Source: Parvimonas sp015257355 (GTDB lineage Bacteria > Bacillota > Clostridia > Tissierellales > Peptoniphilaceae). Taken from it: a stretch of 64,000 nt of DNA. This document shows, piece after piece, positions 56,160-64,000 of this stretch. Position numbers and translations under genes: made by a program. Below the pieces are notes generated by a model, which worked only from the letters and a program-made list of their open reading frames with translations, was not told the DNA's origin and ran no database searches. The stretch is taken from the NCBI RefSeq assembly GCF_050262165.1, contig NZ_CP189844.1, one strand, 5' to 3'. How positions within the stretch are numbered: the first letter of the stretch is position 1; each line of letters begins with the position of its first letter.

Positions 56160-57140
56160 CTATAATTTAATATTTTTGCTAATTTTTTCTCTTAAATCAA
56201 AAGGTGGAAAAACAAAAAACTTGAAATTTCCCCTTATTCTACTTGCTACTCTAGAATCATAGCATTCAGCTAAGTCGTATTCTGAAAGATTTGAACTTAT
56301 AACTGTATTTAATCCTTTTTCAATTCTATAATCCAAAAGTGAGCTTAAAAAACTGTTATTGTTTTTATTCGATATTTCATTTCCAAGATCATCAAGTACT
56401 AGAAAATCAACATTTCTTACAAAATCTATTCTATCTTGTAATTCTTTTTTATCTCTATAAAAACTATAACTATAATTTGCCATAAGTTCAAAAAACTCAG
56501 TTGCAGTTATAAAACAAGCTCTTTTTCCCCTATCCAACATGTAATTTACCATTGCTGAAGAAAAATATGTCTTTCCTGCACCACTTTTTCCAAAAAAGAA
56601 TAGTCCATAGTCTTTATTTTTGAACTCATCACAATAATCTTTTGAAAAATTTATAAGTTTTTCAATATATTCTCTAGAATTTACTAGTCTATTAGCATGC
56701 TCGAAATTACCTTCAAAAAGTGAAAAATCAAAATTTTCAAAATTTTGCTCTCTTTTCTTATTTGAAAAGCCACTTTCTAAAACTCTATCTTCAACTAAGT
56801 CATGCATTATACAACTGCAAACAGTCCCATTAAAATATCCTGTATCTTTACATTTTTCGCAAACAAAATAATTACTTAGATAATTTTTTGAAAAGCCGTT
56901 TTTTAAAAGCAATTCATCAATATTATTTTGCAGTTTTTCAAATTCTTTTAAATCCCCTGAACAGTCAGTATTCGACAACTTAGATTTCATAATTTTAGTT
57001 GCTAATTTATCTCTATTTAATATTAAATTTTCAAAATTTTCAATAGAAGAATAAACTTCTTCTCTTCTTCTCTCTTTTATTTTCTCTCTAATTAACGGTC
57101 TTTTTCCAAGACTTTTTAAAACTAATTCATCTAAATTCAT
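56160..57140 (-). CDS. dnaI: primosomal helicase loader DnaI
   Basis: Loads the replicative helicase encoded upstream in this cluster. The 326 residues have an N-terminal helicase-interaction part with a zinc-binding cysteine set (CEKCKDTGYFNGTVCSC, about 114-130) and a C-terminal AAA+ ATPase: Walker A FFGKSGAGKTYF (about 185), Walker B DFLVLDDLGNE (about 251). It follows the DnaD-like gene by 2 bases. Confidence 0.92.
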   Translation of the reverse strand: MNLDELVLKSLGKRPLIREKIKERRREEVYSSIENFENLILNRDKLATKIMKSKLSNTDCSGDLKEFEKLQNNIDELLLKNGFSKNYLSNYFVCEKCKDTGYFNGTVCSCIMHDLVEDRVLESGFSNKKREQNFENFDFSLFEGNFEHANRLVNSREYIEKLINFSKDYCDEFKNKDYGLFFFGKSGAGKTYFSSAMVNYMLDRGKRACFITATEFFELMANYSYSFYRDKKELQDRIDFVRNVDFLVLDDLGNEISNKNNNSFLSSLLDYRIEKGLNTVISSNLSEYDLAECYDSRVASRIRGNFKFFVFPPFDLREKISKNIKL

Positions 57141-57142
57141 AA

Positions 57143-57898
57143 TTAATACCTATCAAGTAATTCTGATGTTGCCGAATTGTTATTTTTAAGTTTTTCTATT
57201 TTTTCGTCATCTGTTAAGATATGTTCTTTTTCAATATACTTTTTAGTATTTTTGCTATATCTTTTTATTTTATTTTTATCTTTGTTTTCAAAATAATTTT
57301 GTAAATCTTCAACCGTTGAAATATTATTATCTCTCTTCCAAGCTCTTAAAATTCCTATAACATATTTTGCAGACATACTTTTTCCAGTACTATTTGCATA
57401 TTCATAAGCCTTGTAAACTAAGTCCATACCATGACCAGTTTCCTCTATATGTGCCATAATTTCTGATATTTCATGAGGTTTTAAAGTTAAACCTGTTATC
57501 TGTTCTATTTTATTATAATATTCCTTATTATCTATCAACGGTTTTTCTTTTTCTTTTACTTCTACATTGTTATCATAGATTCCACCTGCATAAAGAGCAA
57601 AATTATTAACAAATTCAATTCTTTCAACTTTTCCATTTTCATCTAAAGAAAAATCTAAAAGTTCGTTGTTTTTCCAGTATTTAAGCGCATTAATAACTTG
57701 AACTTCGGAAAATCTAAGTTCCTTTGCTATACATTCCATTGTCAATTCGCTCTTATATGAGCCAAAAAGTCTTTTATATAAAAATAAATAAACTTTTAAA
57801 GAAATCTCATCTACGATTGGCAAGTAATTATCTAAAAACATATTCTCAATAGGAGTTACTCCGGGCTGAATTATTGACTTTTTAAAACTTATTTCCAC
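57143..57898 (-). CDS. DnaD-domain primosome protein
   Basis: A 251-residue protein with an N-terminal winged helix (about 30-90, ELRFSEVQVINALKYWKNNE) and a DnaD/DnaB2 domain (about 125-200, YYNKIEQITGLTLKPHEISE, then YEYANSTGKSMSAKYVIGIL). These proteins remodel DNA for helicase loading at origins. Lysine-rich tail. It overlaps the acetyltransferase gene by 17 bases. Whether it is DnaD or the shorter DnaB-like protein of Firmicutes is unclear. Confidence 0.85.
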   Translation of the reverse strand: MEISFKKSIIQPGVTPIENMFLDNYLPIVDEISLKVYLFLYKRLFGSYKSELTMECIAKELRFSEVQVINALKYWKNNELLDFSLDENGKVERIEFVNNFALYAGGIYDNNVEVKEKEKPLIDNKEYYNKIEQITGLTLKPHEISEIMAHIEETGHGMDLVYKAYEYANSTGKSMSAKYVIGILRAWKRDNNISTVEDLQNYFENKDKNKIKRYSKNTKKYIEKEHILTDDEKIEKLKNNNSATSELLDRY

Positions 57899-58493
57899 TC
57901 CTATCCCACCTTTCTAAAAATCTTAATCTATCTAATTTCATCGTGAAAATTTTGGAATAAATTATATTATTTTTTTCTTCAAAATATTCCTTAGTTTCTT
58001 TATATCTTTTTAATTTTTGCATTCTTTGAACTTCAAAATCTCCTAGAAACTCACTTATTTTCTCAAATCCAATTTTTTCATATAATTTTATTGCTCTTTG
58101 ATTAAAAGCATTTACATTAAGCCAAATAGAATATTTATCAAAATTTTCAAAATAGTATTCTAAAAATAGTCTAAGTGATTTAAACCCGTATCCTTTAGAA
58201 CAGTATTTTTCATCTAAAGACAAAGACAATTCATAATTGCTATTTAAAAAACTAATCCTACTAATTCCAATATATCCAATCATAATTTCATTTAAAAATA
58301 CTGCAAAATAATAATTCTTTTTTGACTTAATTTTCTTTTCCCATTTCTTTATTTCAGACTCTTTCAAAAAACAAAGATTATAATCTGTGAGCAAAATATC
58401 ATCATATGCAGAAAAATTCTTAAAGTTTTTTAAATCATTTTTTTCAAATTTTTTAATTTTAATATCATCATCTTCAATTAAAAAATTATCCAT
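57882..58493 (-). CDS. GNAT-family N-acetyltransferase
   Basis: I start it at MDNFLIEDDD (58493), with AAGGAG seven bases upstream; longer in-frame reading upstream lies inside dnaB. About 203 residues. The acetyl-CoA region is LSLSLDEKYCSKGYGFKSLRLFL (Q/R-x-x-G-x-G as SKGYGF), followed by NAFNQRAIKLYEKIGFEKI, typical of RimJ/RimL-like enzymes. Overlaps dnaB by 8 bases. Substrate unknown. Confidence 0.85.
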   Translation of the reverse strand: MDNFLIEDDDIKIKKFEKNDLKNFKNFSAYDDILLTDYNLCFLKESEIKKWEKKIKSKKNYYFAVFLNEIMIGYIGISRISFLNSNYELSLSLDEKYCSKGYGFKSLRLFLEYYFENFDKYSIWLNVNAFNQRAIKLYEKIGFEKISEFLGDFEVQRMQKLKRYKETKEYFEEKNNIIYSKIFTMKLDRLRFLERWDRSGNKF

Positions 58494-59808
58494 TGAAAAG
58501 CTCCTTATCCATATTAGTTTCAAGGTCGATAAATCTTGTACACTCTTTGATAAAGTTTAGTTCAACACTTCCTGTTTCACCATTTCTATGCTTTGCAATA
58601 ATCAATTCAATTTGATTTTTTACTTCAGCTTCTTCATTTTGATAATCTTCTCTATAAAGCAATATTACAACGTCAGCATCTTGTTCGATAGCTCCTGATT
58701 CTCTAAGGTCACTTAGTTTTGGCTTTCTACCACTCTTTTCACTATCACGAGATAACTGACTTAACGCTAAAATAGGAACATCCAACTCTTTTGCTAGAGC
58801 CTTTAAATTTCTTGAAATAGTTGAAATTTCTTGTTGTCTATTTTCATTTCTTCCTTCAGAAGTCATAAGTTGCAAGTAGTCTATCATTATAAAGTCAAGA
58901 CCACCTTCAGCTTTAAGTCTTCTACATTTACTTCTAAGCTCAGTTATAGAAATTCCTGCTGTATCATCAATATAAATAGATTTTTCAGCTATAATAGAAC
59001 TCGCTTGAAAAATATCTTCCCATTCATCTATATCTCCACTTATCAAATTTTTTAAATTTATAAGCGAAAGAGAACTTAACATTCTTTGTGCTAATTGAGC
59101 TTTACTCATTTCCAAAGAGAAAATAGCAACTCTATGATCATTTCTTGCTGCATTTAAAGCAATATTTACAGCTAAAGCAGTTTTTCCTACAGACGGTCTT
59201 GCTGCAAGTAAAATCAAATCTTTTCTTTGCATCCCAAGTAATATCCTATCTAAGTCTCTAAAACCTGTAGGAATACCTGTTAATGAACCTTTGTTTTTAC
59301 TTCTTTCATCAAGTATATTTATAAGTTCTTCAAGTGTATCTTTAACATGAGTCAGTCCAGATCTATTTTCATTTTGAGATAAATCAAAAATTTGTTCTTC
59401 AATAGATTTTAAAACATCTCCATAGTCCTCATTTTTATATGCTCTATTCTTAATATTATCAATTATAAAAAGTAAATTTCTAGTATCTGACTTATCCTTA
59501 ACTATTTTACAATAGCTTTCAATATTTGATGAAAAAGCTACTGTATTAACAATTTCAACAACTCCTCCAATACCATTATTTGATTCTGTATCAAAGCCCA
59601 TTTGTTCCATTTTATTTACTACTGTTAAAGGATCTACACTATTATTTTCTCTTGATAATTCCAAGATTGCACTAAATATATCTTTATGCCAACCTAAAAA
59701 GAAATCTTTTCTCTTTAATTTTTCAAAAACAAATTCTCTTTTAGTTTGATCTGTAATCATTATCGACAAGACGCATTTTTCAGCTTCTAAGTCGTAAATA
59801 TCATGCAT
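58486..59808 (-). CDS. dnaB: replicative DNA helicase (DnaB family)
   Basis: Unwinds DNA at the fork; named dnaC in Bacillus. The 440 residues have the N-terminal primase-interaction domain (AEKCVLSIMI, about 9) and a RecA-like ATPase domain: Walker A ARPSVGKTALAVNIA (about 206), GLDFIMIDYLQLM (Walker B, about 310) and LSDLRESGAIEQDADVVILL (about 378). Intact, no intein. It lies 4 bases after rplI, in the standard gdpP-rplI-dnaB order. Confidence 0.97.
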   Translation of the reverse strand: MHDIYDLEAEKCVLSIMITDQTKREFVFEKLKRKDFFLGWHKDIFSAILELSRENNSVDPLTVVNKMEQMGFDTESNNGIGGVVEIVNTVAFSSNIESYCKIVKDKSDTRNLLFIIDNIKNRAYKNEDYGDVLKSIEEQIFDLSQNENRSGLTHVKDTLEELINILDERSKNKGSLTGIPTGFRDLDRILLGMQRKDLILLAARPSVGKTALAVNIALNAARNDHRVAIFSLEMSKAQLAQRMLSSLSLINLKNLISGDIDEWEDIFQASSIIAEKSIYIDDTAGISITELRSKCRRLKAEGGLDFIMIDYLQLMTSEGRNENRQQEISTISRNLKALAKELDVPILALSQLSRDSEKSGRKPKLSDLRESGAIEQDADVVILLYREDYQNEEAEVKNQIELIIAKHRNGETGSVELNFIKECTRFIDLETNMDKELFNG

Positions 59809-59811
59809 AAA

Positions 59812-60258
59812 TTACTCCTTTTCAATAGAAACCTTAACAGTTGCTACAATTTCTGGATAAACTCTTACTGGCACTGTCAAAGTACAAAGTGATTTTATAT
59901 TTTCCTTTAATTCTATTTTTCTTTTATCAATTTCAATATTATGTTGTTTTTTCAAAGCATCACTAATATCTTGAGAAGTTATTGAACCGAATAGTTTATC
60001 TCCATTTCCAGTTTTAGTTTTAATAACAACTTCTAACTTTTCTAAAACATCTTTTAATTCTTTTGCATTTTTTATATTTTCAGCTTCAATTCTCTTTAAT
60101 TCTGCTTGTTCTTGTTCCCAAATTTCAAGATTTTCCTTAGTAGCTTCTTTAGCTAAACCATTTGGAATTAAGAAGTTTCTTGCATATCCTGTCTTAGCAT
60201 TAACAAGTTCTCCCGCTTTTCCAAAGTTCTTTACATCTTTAATTAAAATTACTTTCAT
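59812..60258 (-). CDS. rplI: 50S ribosomal protein L9
   Basis: A 148-residue ribosomal protein. MKVILIKDVKNFGKAGELVN then AKTGYARNFLIPNGLAKEAT is the conserved N-terminal domain with the PROSITE-type G-x2-GxxxxVxxGYxxNxLxPxxxA pattern; a long helix and C-terminal domain follow. Overlaps gdpP by 20 bases, so its start is read inside that gene. Confidence 0.97.
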   Translation of the reverse strand: MKVILIKDVKNFGKAGELVNAKTGYARNFLIPNGLAKEATKENLEIWEQEQAELKRIEAENIKNAKELKDVLEKLEVVIKTKTGNGDKLFGSITSQDISDALKKQHNIEIDKRKIELKENIKSLCTLTVPVRVYPEIVATVKVSIEKE

Positions 60259-62236
60259 CTATATTTTCCTCCAATAAATAGTCATCAATTGCTTTTTTCA
60301 ATTTTTCAATTGCTTCATCCATTGTACAATTAAGTCTTGCACCTGCAGAAGTGTAATGTCCACCTCCACCAATTTTTTCTAGTATTAATTGTACTGAGAT
60401 TTTACCTAAACTTCTTCCACTAATATGGATTTGTCCTGAAACAATTGTCAAAACAAAACTACATTCTATATCTAAAACTCCAAGTAAATCATCTGCAGCT
60501 TGTGCAGCAATTAACATGGATTCATCAATTTCTTCTGGAAAAACTCCTATACCTATAAAATTTCTATATGAAATTGCATTAGATAATACATTTGATTTTA
60601 ACTTAATTGTATTGAAATTATCCTTGAAAAGATGTTTAACAGCAATACTATCAGCTCCAAAACGTTTCAAGAATGACGCCATTTCAAATGTTCTTGCTCC
60701 TGTTTGATAGTAGAAATTCTTTGTATCAACTGTAATTCCTGCAATTAATGCCTCTGCTATCAATTTATCCAAATTAGCTTTTTCAAACATATAGTATATT
60801 ATTTCTGTTACAAGCTCACAAGCTGATGACGCATATGGTTCAAGATAAGTAAGCATTGCATTTTCAACAAAATCTTTACCTATTCTATGATGATCTATTA
60901 CTACAATTTTTGAAGTAACATCTAATAGATATGGAGCTTCTGTTGAAAGTTTTCTAGAATTATCAACTAGAATTACAACACTTGTATCCTTACAAATATC
61001 ATAAGCTTTTTCAGGAGAAATCATCCTATTTATATACTCAGGTTCTCCAACTCTTATCCTATCATATATATTTTTTATTGTAACTGGAACATCTTCTAAA
61101 ACCATATAACAATCTTTTTGTAACTCTTTACAGATTGCCATAACTCCAAGACCAGCACCAAAACAGTCCATATCTGGATTTTTATGTCCCATTACAAAAA
61201 CTTCTGAAGCCTCTCTAATTATAGTTTCAAGGGCTTGAGAAATAACTCTGGCTTTAACTTTATTTCTTTCAACACCTTTACTGTTCTTTCCACCAAAAAA
61301 TTCTAAATCTTCTCCGTTTTTAAATACAATTTGAGCTCCACCACGTCCTAATGCCATATCAAGAGCAGTTTGAGCTTCTTTATATTTTTCAAAAGGATTA
61401 TTTCCACTAAGACCAACACCAATACTCAAAGTTGGCACTATATTTCTAGATATCTCTATTTTTTTCAATTTTTCAATAATTCTAAATTTATCAACTTTAA
61501 TCTTTTTTAAAATTGAATTTGACGTTATTACAATATACTTACCAGTATCATATTTTCTAATAAGCGCACCATAGTTTACAAAATAGCTTATAATAATTTT
61601 ATCCATTTCTGCAAGTAGTATTGTTTTAAAATCATCCTCTATACTGCTACGAACGTCTTCATAATTGTCTATATAAACTAACATAGTATTTAGAGCATCA
61701 TCTTCATATTTTTCTTGAAGTTTTGAAAACTCTAAATTGTCTATCAAATAGATAACAGTGTTAACATCGCCATTATCTTTATCTTTTACAACATTATAAT
61801 AAACTACAAAATTAAATTTATTAGTTACCCAATTAACTTTTCCAGAACCTGATTTTAAGGCTTCTGAAATATCGAAATTTGAAATTTCTGAATTAATATC
61901 AATTCCAATAATATCATCTCCTGAAAAAAGTTCAGAAAATTCTGGACTATACCATTTTACTCTGCCTTTATTATTAAGAACAGCAACAGGAAATGGCATT
62001 TTATACACCACTTCACTCGCTATATTATCAAGTGAATCTCTATACTTCTTTACATCTTCTTCGTATTCTACATTTTTTGCCTTTACATAGTATAAAACTA
62101 AAACTAAGGTAATAAAAGTTAGTAAAAAAGATATTAAACCAAAAACAAATTGAAAATAAAGTACAAATGCCGAGATTAAAGTCATAAACAAAAATACAAT
62201 ATAAAAATCTGAAAATTTAATTATTTTCTTTCCCAT
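60239..62236 (-). CDS. gdpP: cyclic-di-AMP phosphodiesterase GdpP
   Basis: Degrades c-di-AMP to pApA and so tunes potassium and wall homeostasis. The 665 residues show two N-terminal helices (about 10-55), a degenerate PAS domain (about 80-150), a modified GGDEF domain (about 170-300, lacking GGDEF) and the DHH/DHHA1 domains: VMGHKNPDMDCFGAG (about 350), VVIDHHRIGKDF (DHH, about 445) and GGGHYTSAGA (about 627). All catalytic Asp and His residues are visible. Operon with yybS and rplI. Confidence 0.95.
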   Translation of the reverse strand: MGKKIIKFSDFYIVFLFMTLISAFVLYFQFVFGLISFLLTFITLVLVLYYVKAKNVEYEEDVKKYRDSLDNIASEVVYKMPFPVAVLNNKGRVKWYSPEFSELFSGDDIIGIDINSEISNFDISEALKSGSGKVNWVTNKFNFVVYYNVVKDKDNGDVNTVIYLIDNLEFSKLQEKYEDDALNTMLVYIDNYEDVRSSIEDDFKTILLAEMDKIIISYFVNYGALIRKYDTGKYIVITSNSILKKIKVDKFRIIEKLKKIEISRNIVPTLSIGVGLSGNNPFEKYKEAQTALDMALGRGGAQIVFKNGEDLEFFGGKNSKGVERNKVKARVISQALETIIREASEVFVMGHKNPDMDCFGAGLGVMAICKELQKDCYMVLEDVPVTIKNIYDRIRVGEPEYINRMISPEKAYDICKDTSVVILVDNSRKLSTEAPYLLDVTSKIVVIDHHRIGKDFVENAMLTYLEPYASSACELVTEIIYYMFEKANLDKLIAEALIAGITVDTKNFYYQTGARTFEMASFLKRFGADSIAVKHLFKDNFNTIKLKSNVLSNAISYRNFIGIGVFPEEIDESMLIAAQAADDLLGVLDIECSFVLTIVSGQIHISGRSLGKISVQLILEKIGGGGHYTSAGARLNCTMDEAIEKLKKAIDDYLLEENIDESNFN

Positions 62237-63078
62237 TTCACACCTCTCCTAATAGTACACACAATACCGTATATAAAATATAATAAATATAAGAAAGTAA
62301 AAAATATTGAAATAAAAGTAATTAGATTTGACAAAAAAGTACTAATTCTAGACTTCAAAAATGTATTAAATTTTATAAAGCCTTGAATTACCATAATTTC
62401 AACAATCATCATCATTATATTATATATAATCAAAAAAACTTGATATTTTTCTTCAAAATCAAAGATGCTTGCAATAAAAATCACTATTGAAATAATCGTA
62501 ATAAATGATAGATATTTAGAACTATATGCTATAACATAATCGTCTGAATCTCTATTTAACTTGTAAATCCTTTTTGATAAAAACGAATACCCTAATGCAC
62601 AAAAAACATATGACATTCCAAATGAAACTGCAGGGTAAATTTTCTTCATTGCTTCAATAAAAGATTCTACACTACCTATACTTAAAACTTCTTTATAGGA
62701 TTTAAAATTTTCTAAAAATTCTCCCAAATATTTTACAAAAGCTTCGTATGAATTAGCATTTAATTCTAAAAGTATAAAATCACTTACCAGAAGCATTGCC
62801 ATAGCAACCGCACTTCCAAGCATAATTTTATATCCATCTACACCATTATCAAGTCCTTTAATCATAATAAAAGAAATAATTACGGGAATGAATGCGGTAA
62901 AACTTCCTAAAATCATTAAAGCAAAAATCGAATACATTCCAACTGATAGAAGGTATATTCTGAAATTTGATTTTTTATACAAAATTACCATTGGTACAAA
63001 ACTTAATAAATTTATAATAGGAAATATTACAATTACCATACTTAAAAAATAATATATTACAAATTTTCTATCTTCCAT
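62221..63078 (-). CDS. YybS-like DUF2232 membrane protein
   Basis: A 285-residue protein with about seven or eight hydrophobic helices and little soluble sequence, starting MEDRKFVIYYFLSMVIVIFP. Position directly before gdpP, overlapping it by 16 bases, is the constant place of the DUF2232 (YybS) family in Firmicutes. Function unknown; the context suggests a link with c-di-AMP or membrane state. Confidence 0.8.
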   Translation of the reverse strand: MEDRKFVIYYFLSMVIVIFPIINLLSFVPMVILYKKSNFRIYLLSVGMYSIFALMILGSFTAFIPVIISFIMIKGLDNGVDGYKIMLGSAVAMAMLLVSDFILLELNANSYEAFVKYLGEFLENFKSYKEVLSIGSVESFIEAMKKIYPAVSFGMSYVFCALGYSFLSKRIYKLNRDSDDYVIAYSSKYLSFITIISIVIFIASIFDFEEKYQVFLIIYNIMMMIVEIMVIQGFIKFNTFLKSRISTFLSNLITFISIFFTFLYLLYFIYGIVCTIRRGVKWERK

Positions 63079-63253
63079 AACAAACCTCTATTTCTACTAT
63101 ATCTTTAAATGAATTTCTATTCATTAATTATCTTACAAACAATACTGTTTTTAATAAACAATATAACCTTTTTACAAATGCATAAAGTTACTAATATTAT
63201 ACCATATTTGAAGTTATAAATAAATGAGTTGTAAATTTAATTTTGACAAAGAA

Positions 63254-63282
63254 AAACAGCAAATCAATTTGAATTGCTGTTT
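63254..63282 (-). terminator. terminator of the nitrilase-family gene
   Basis: Stem AAACAGCAA/TTGCTGTTT, 11-base loop, with T run on the minus strand. Confidence 0.75.
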
Positions 63283-63288
63283 TAAAAT

Positions 63289-64000
63289 TTAAAAAATTTC
63301 AACAAATAAAATATCTTCTTTGTTTAATTCTAAACTTTTTTCAATTTTTCCATTTTTAAAATAATACGCTCCACCAACGCTTATTGGCTCGTCTTTTGTT
63401 ACTGAATTTACTAAAAGCACATTTTCCGATGCTAATTTAGATTGACTTGCATAATCATATTGTTCAGTATTTTCCCATTCATCCTTTGTAAAATTACAAT
63501 AAACAGGCCAAAGCAAAATTCCATTTATTTCAAACTTTTCAGGGCAAATCCACATATCTCCACATAGAGCAATTTTAAATTCTCTATTTTTGTAAATAAA
63601 TGTATCTGAAATATCTCCTTCACAATAATGTTCATCTGTAATTGAATATTCTTTCCAATTTTTAGTAATTCTTCTATAATTATGAATTATTTTCCCCTTT
63701 TCAATCACTACAAAAGAAGAAAATATCTTTTCTTTTTCTCTTTCAATATAACCAATACCTAGATCAATTTTATATTTTTTACTAAGATTTTTTAATTTTT
63801 CCGTTACTACAGAATCCTGTGTAATTGCAATATCTTTATCTATTTCATAATTCCAAGAAAGAGAGTCGAAGCCTTGTAAAAATGTTTCTCCAAACAAAAG
63901 TAAATCAGCTTTTTCTTTAGAAGAAATAATTGCCTTTTCAATTTGTTCAATATTAAATTCAATTTTCCCGTTTTTAAATTCGTAAGAAACTAGTCCTATT
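63289..64000 (-). CDS. carbon-nitrogen hydrolase (nitrilase family), N-terminus cut by window edge
   Basis: The frame runs open to the window end as IGLVSYEFKNGKIEFNIEQI and continues to a stop at 63289. The nitrilase triad is visible: Glu in LLLFGETFLQGFD, Lys in YRRITKNW (about 130 residues before the end) and Cys in KIALCGDMWICPE. About 237 residues are present of an expected 250-270, so few are missing. These enzymes hydrolyse amides or nitriles; the substrate is not predictable. Confidence 0.87.
   Translation of the reverse strand, partial: IGLVSYEFKNGKIEFNIEQIEKAIISSKEKADLLLFGETFLQGFDSLSWNYEIDKDIAITQDSVVTEKLKNLSKKYKIDLGIGYIEREKEKIFSSFVVIEKGKIIHNYRRITKNWKEYSITDEHYCEGDISDTFIYKNREFKIALCGDMWICPEKFEINGILLWPVYCNFTKDEWENTEQYDYASQSKLASENVLLVNSVTKDEPISVGGAYYFKNGKIEKSLELNKEDILFVEIF

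Overview
The window is very AT-rich, and nearly all genes lie on the minus strand in tight operons with AGGAGG-type ribosome sites and TAATG stop/start overlaps. T-box leaders, RNase Y, TcaA-like, GdpP/YybS, DnaD/DnaI and a YjjI glycyl radical enzyme point to an anaerobic low-GC Firmicute. A Parvimonas/Peptoniphilaceae-type organism is my inference; no marker here proves it.

Layout: 1-1915 holds the end of an arginine catabolism operon (arcB-arcC). 2394-5004 is a decayed IS30 element split by a foreign, more GC-rich block carrying an ISL3 fragment and a TetR/DUF308 pair of streptococcal character. 5104-6637 has an AraC-type regulator with two DNA-binding domains and a 58-residue winged-helix protein. 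6700-8430 is a 14-tRNA operon with a broken second tRNA-Phe, driven by two consensus promoters. 8622-11196 is the t6A operon (tsaE-tsaB-rimI-tsaD). 11341-15858 is a 1505-residue leucine-rich-repeat surface protein. 16035-18405 is the yjjI-yjjW glycyl radical pair. 19249-21824 has a cupin, a Crp-like regulator and a CPBP protease. 22068-26359 holds thrS with its T-box, hisS and a conserved unknown. 26573-33854 holds mscL, methyltransferases, rny, mobA-like, ybaK, udk, tyrS with a T-box, and mgtC. 34078-41971 holds a TcaA-like protein, pepF, DsrE-like, and an FHA-FtsW-PBP cell wall cluster. 42091-49885 holds a lipoprotein, an ABC-F ATPase with an attenuator leader, paired unknown membrane proteins, trmL, yoaK, a ClC transporter and a pseudouridine synthase. 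49887-64000 holds a DMT transporter, Nudix, dacF-type carboxypeptidase, serS, AI-2E transporter, dnaI-dnaD-GNAT-dnaB-rplI-gdpP-yybS, and a nitrilase-family protein cut by the window end.

Two features dominate the non-coding space. One is dispersed palindromic repeats: a 67-bp element in two copies, and mosaic repeats of about 400-550 bp in two loci. The other is regulatory RNA: two T-boxes and a leader-peptide attenuator. About 17 genes carry small indels, mostly in homopolymers and including essential genes (thrS, hisS, ftsW). This pattern looks more like sequencing or assembly error than biology; I annotated the full reconstructed spans.
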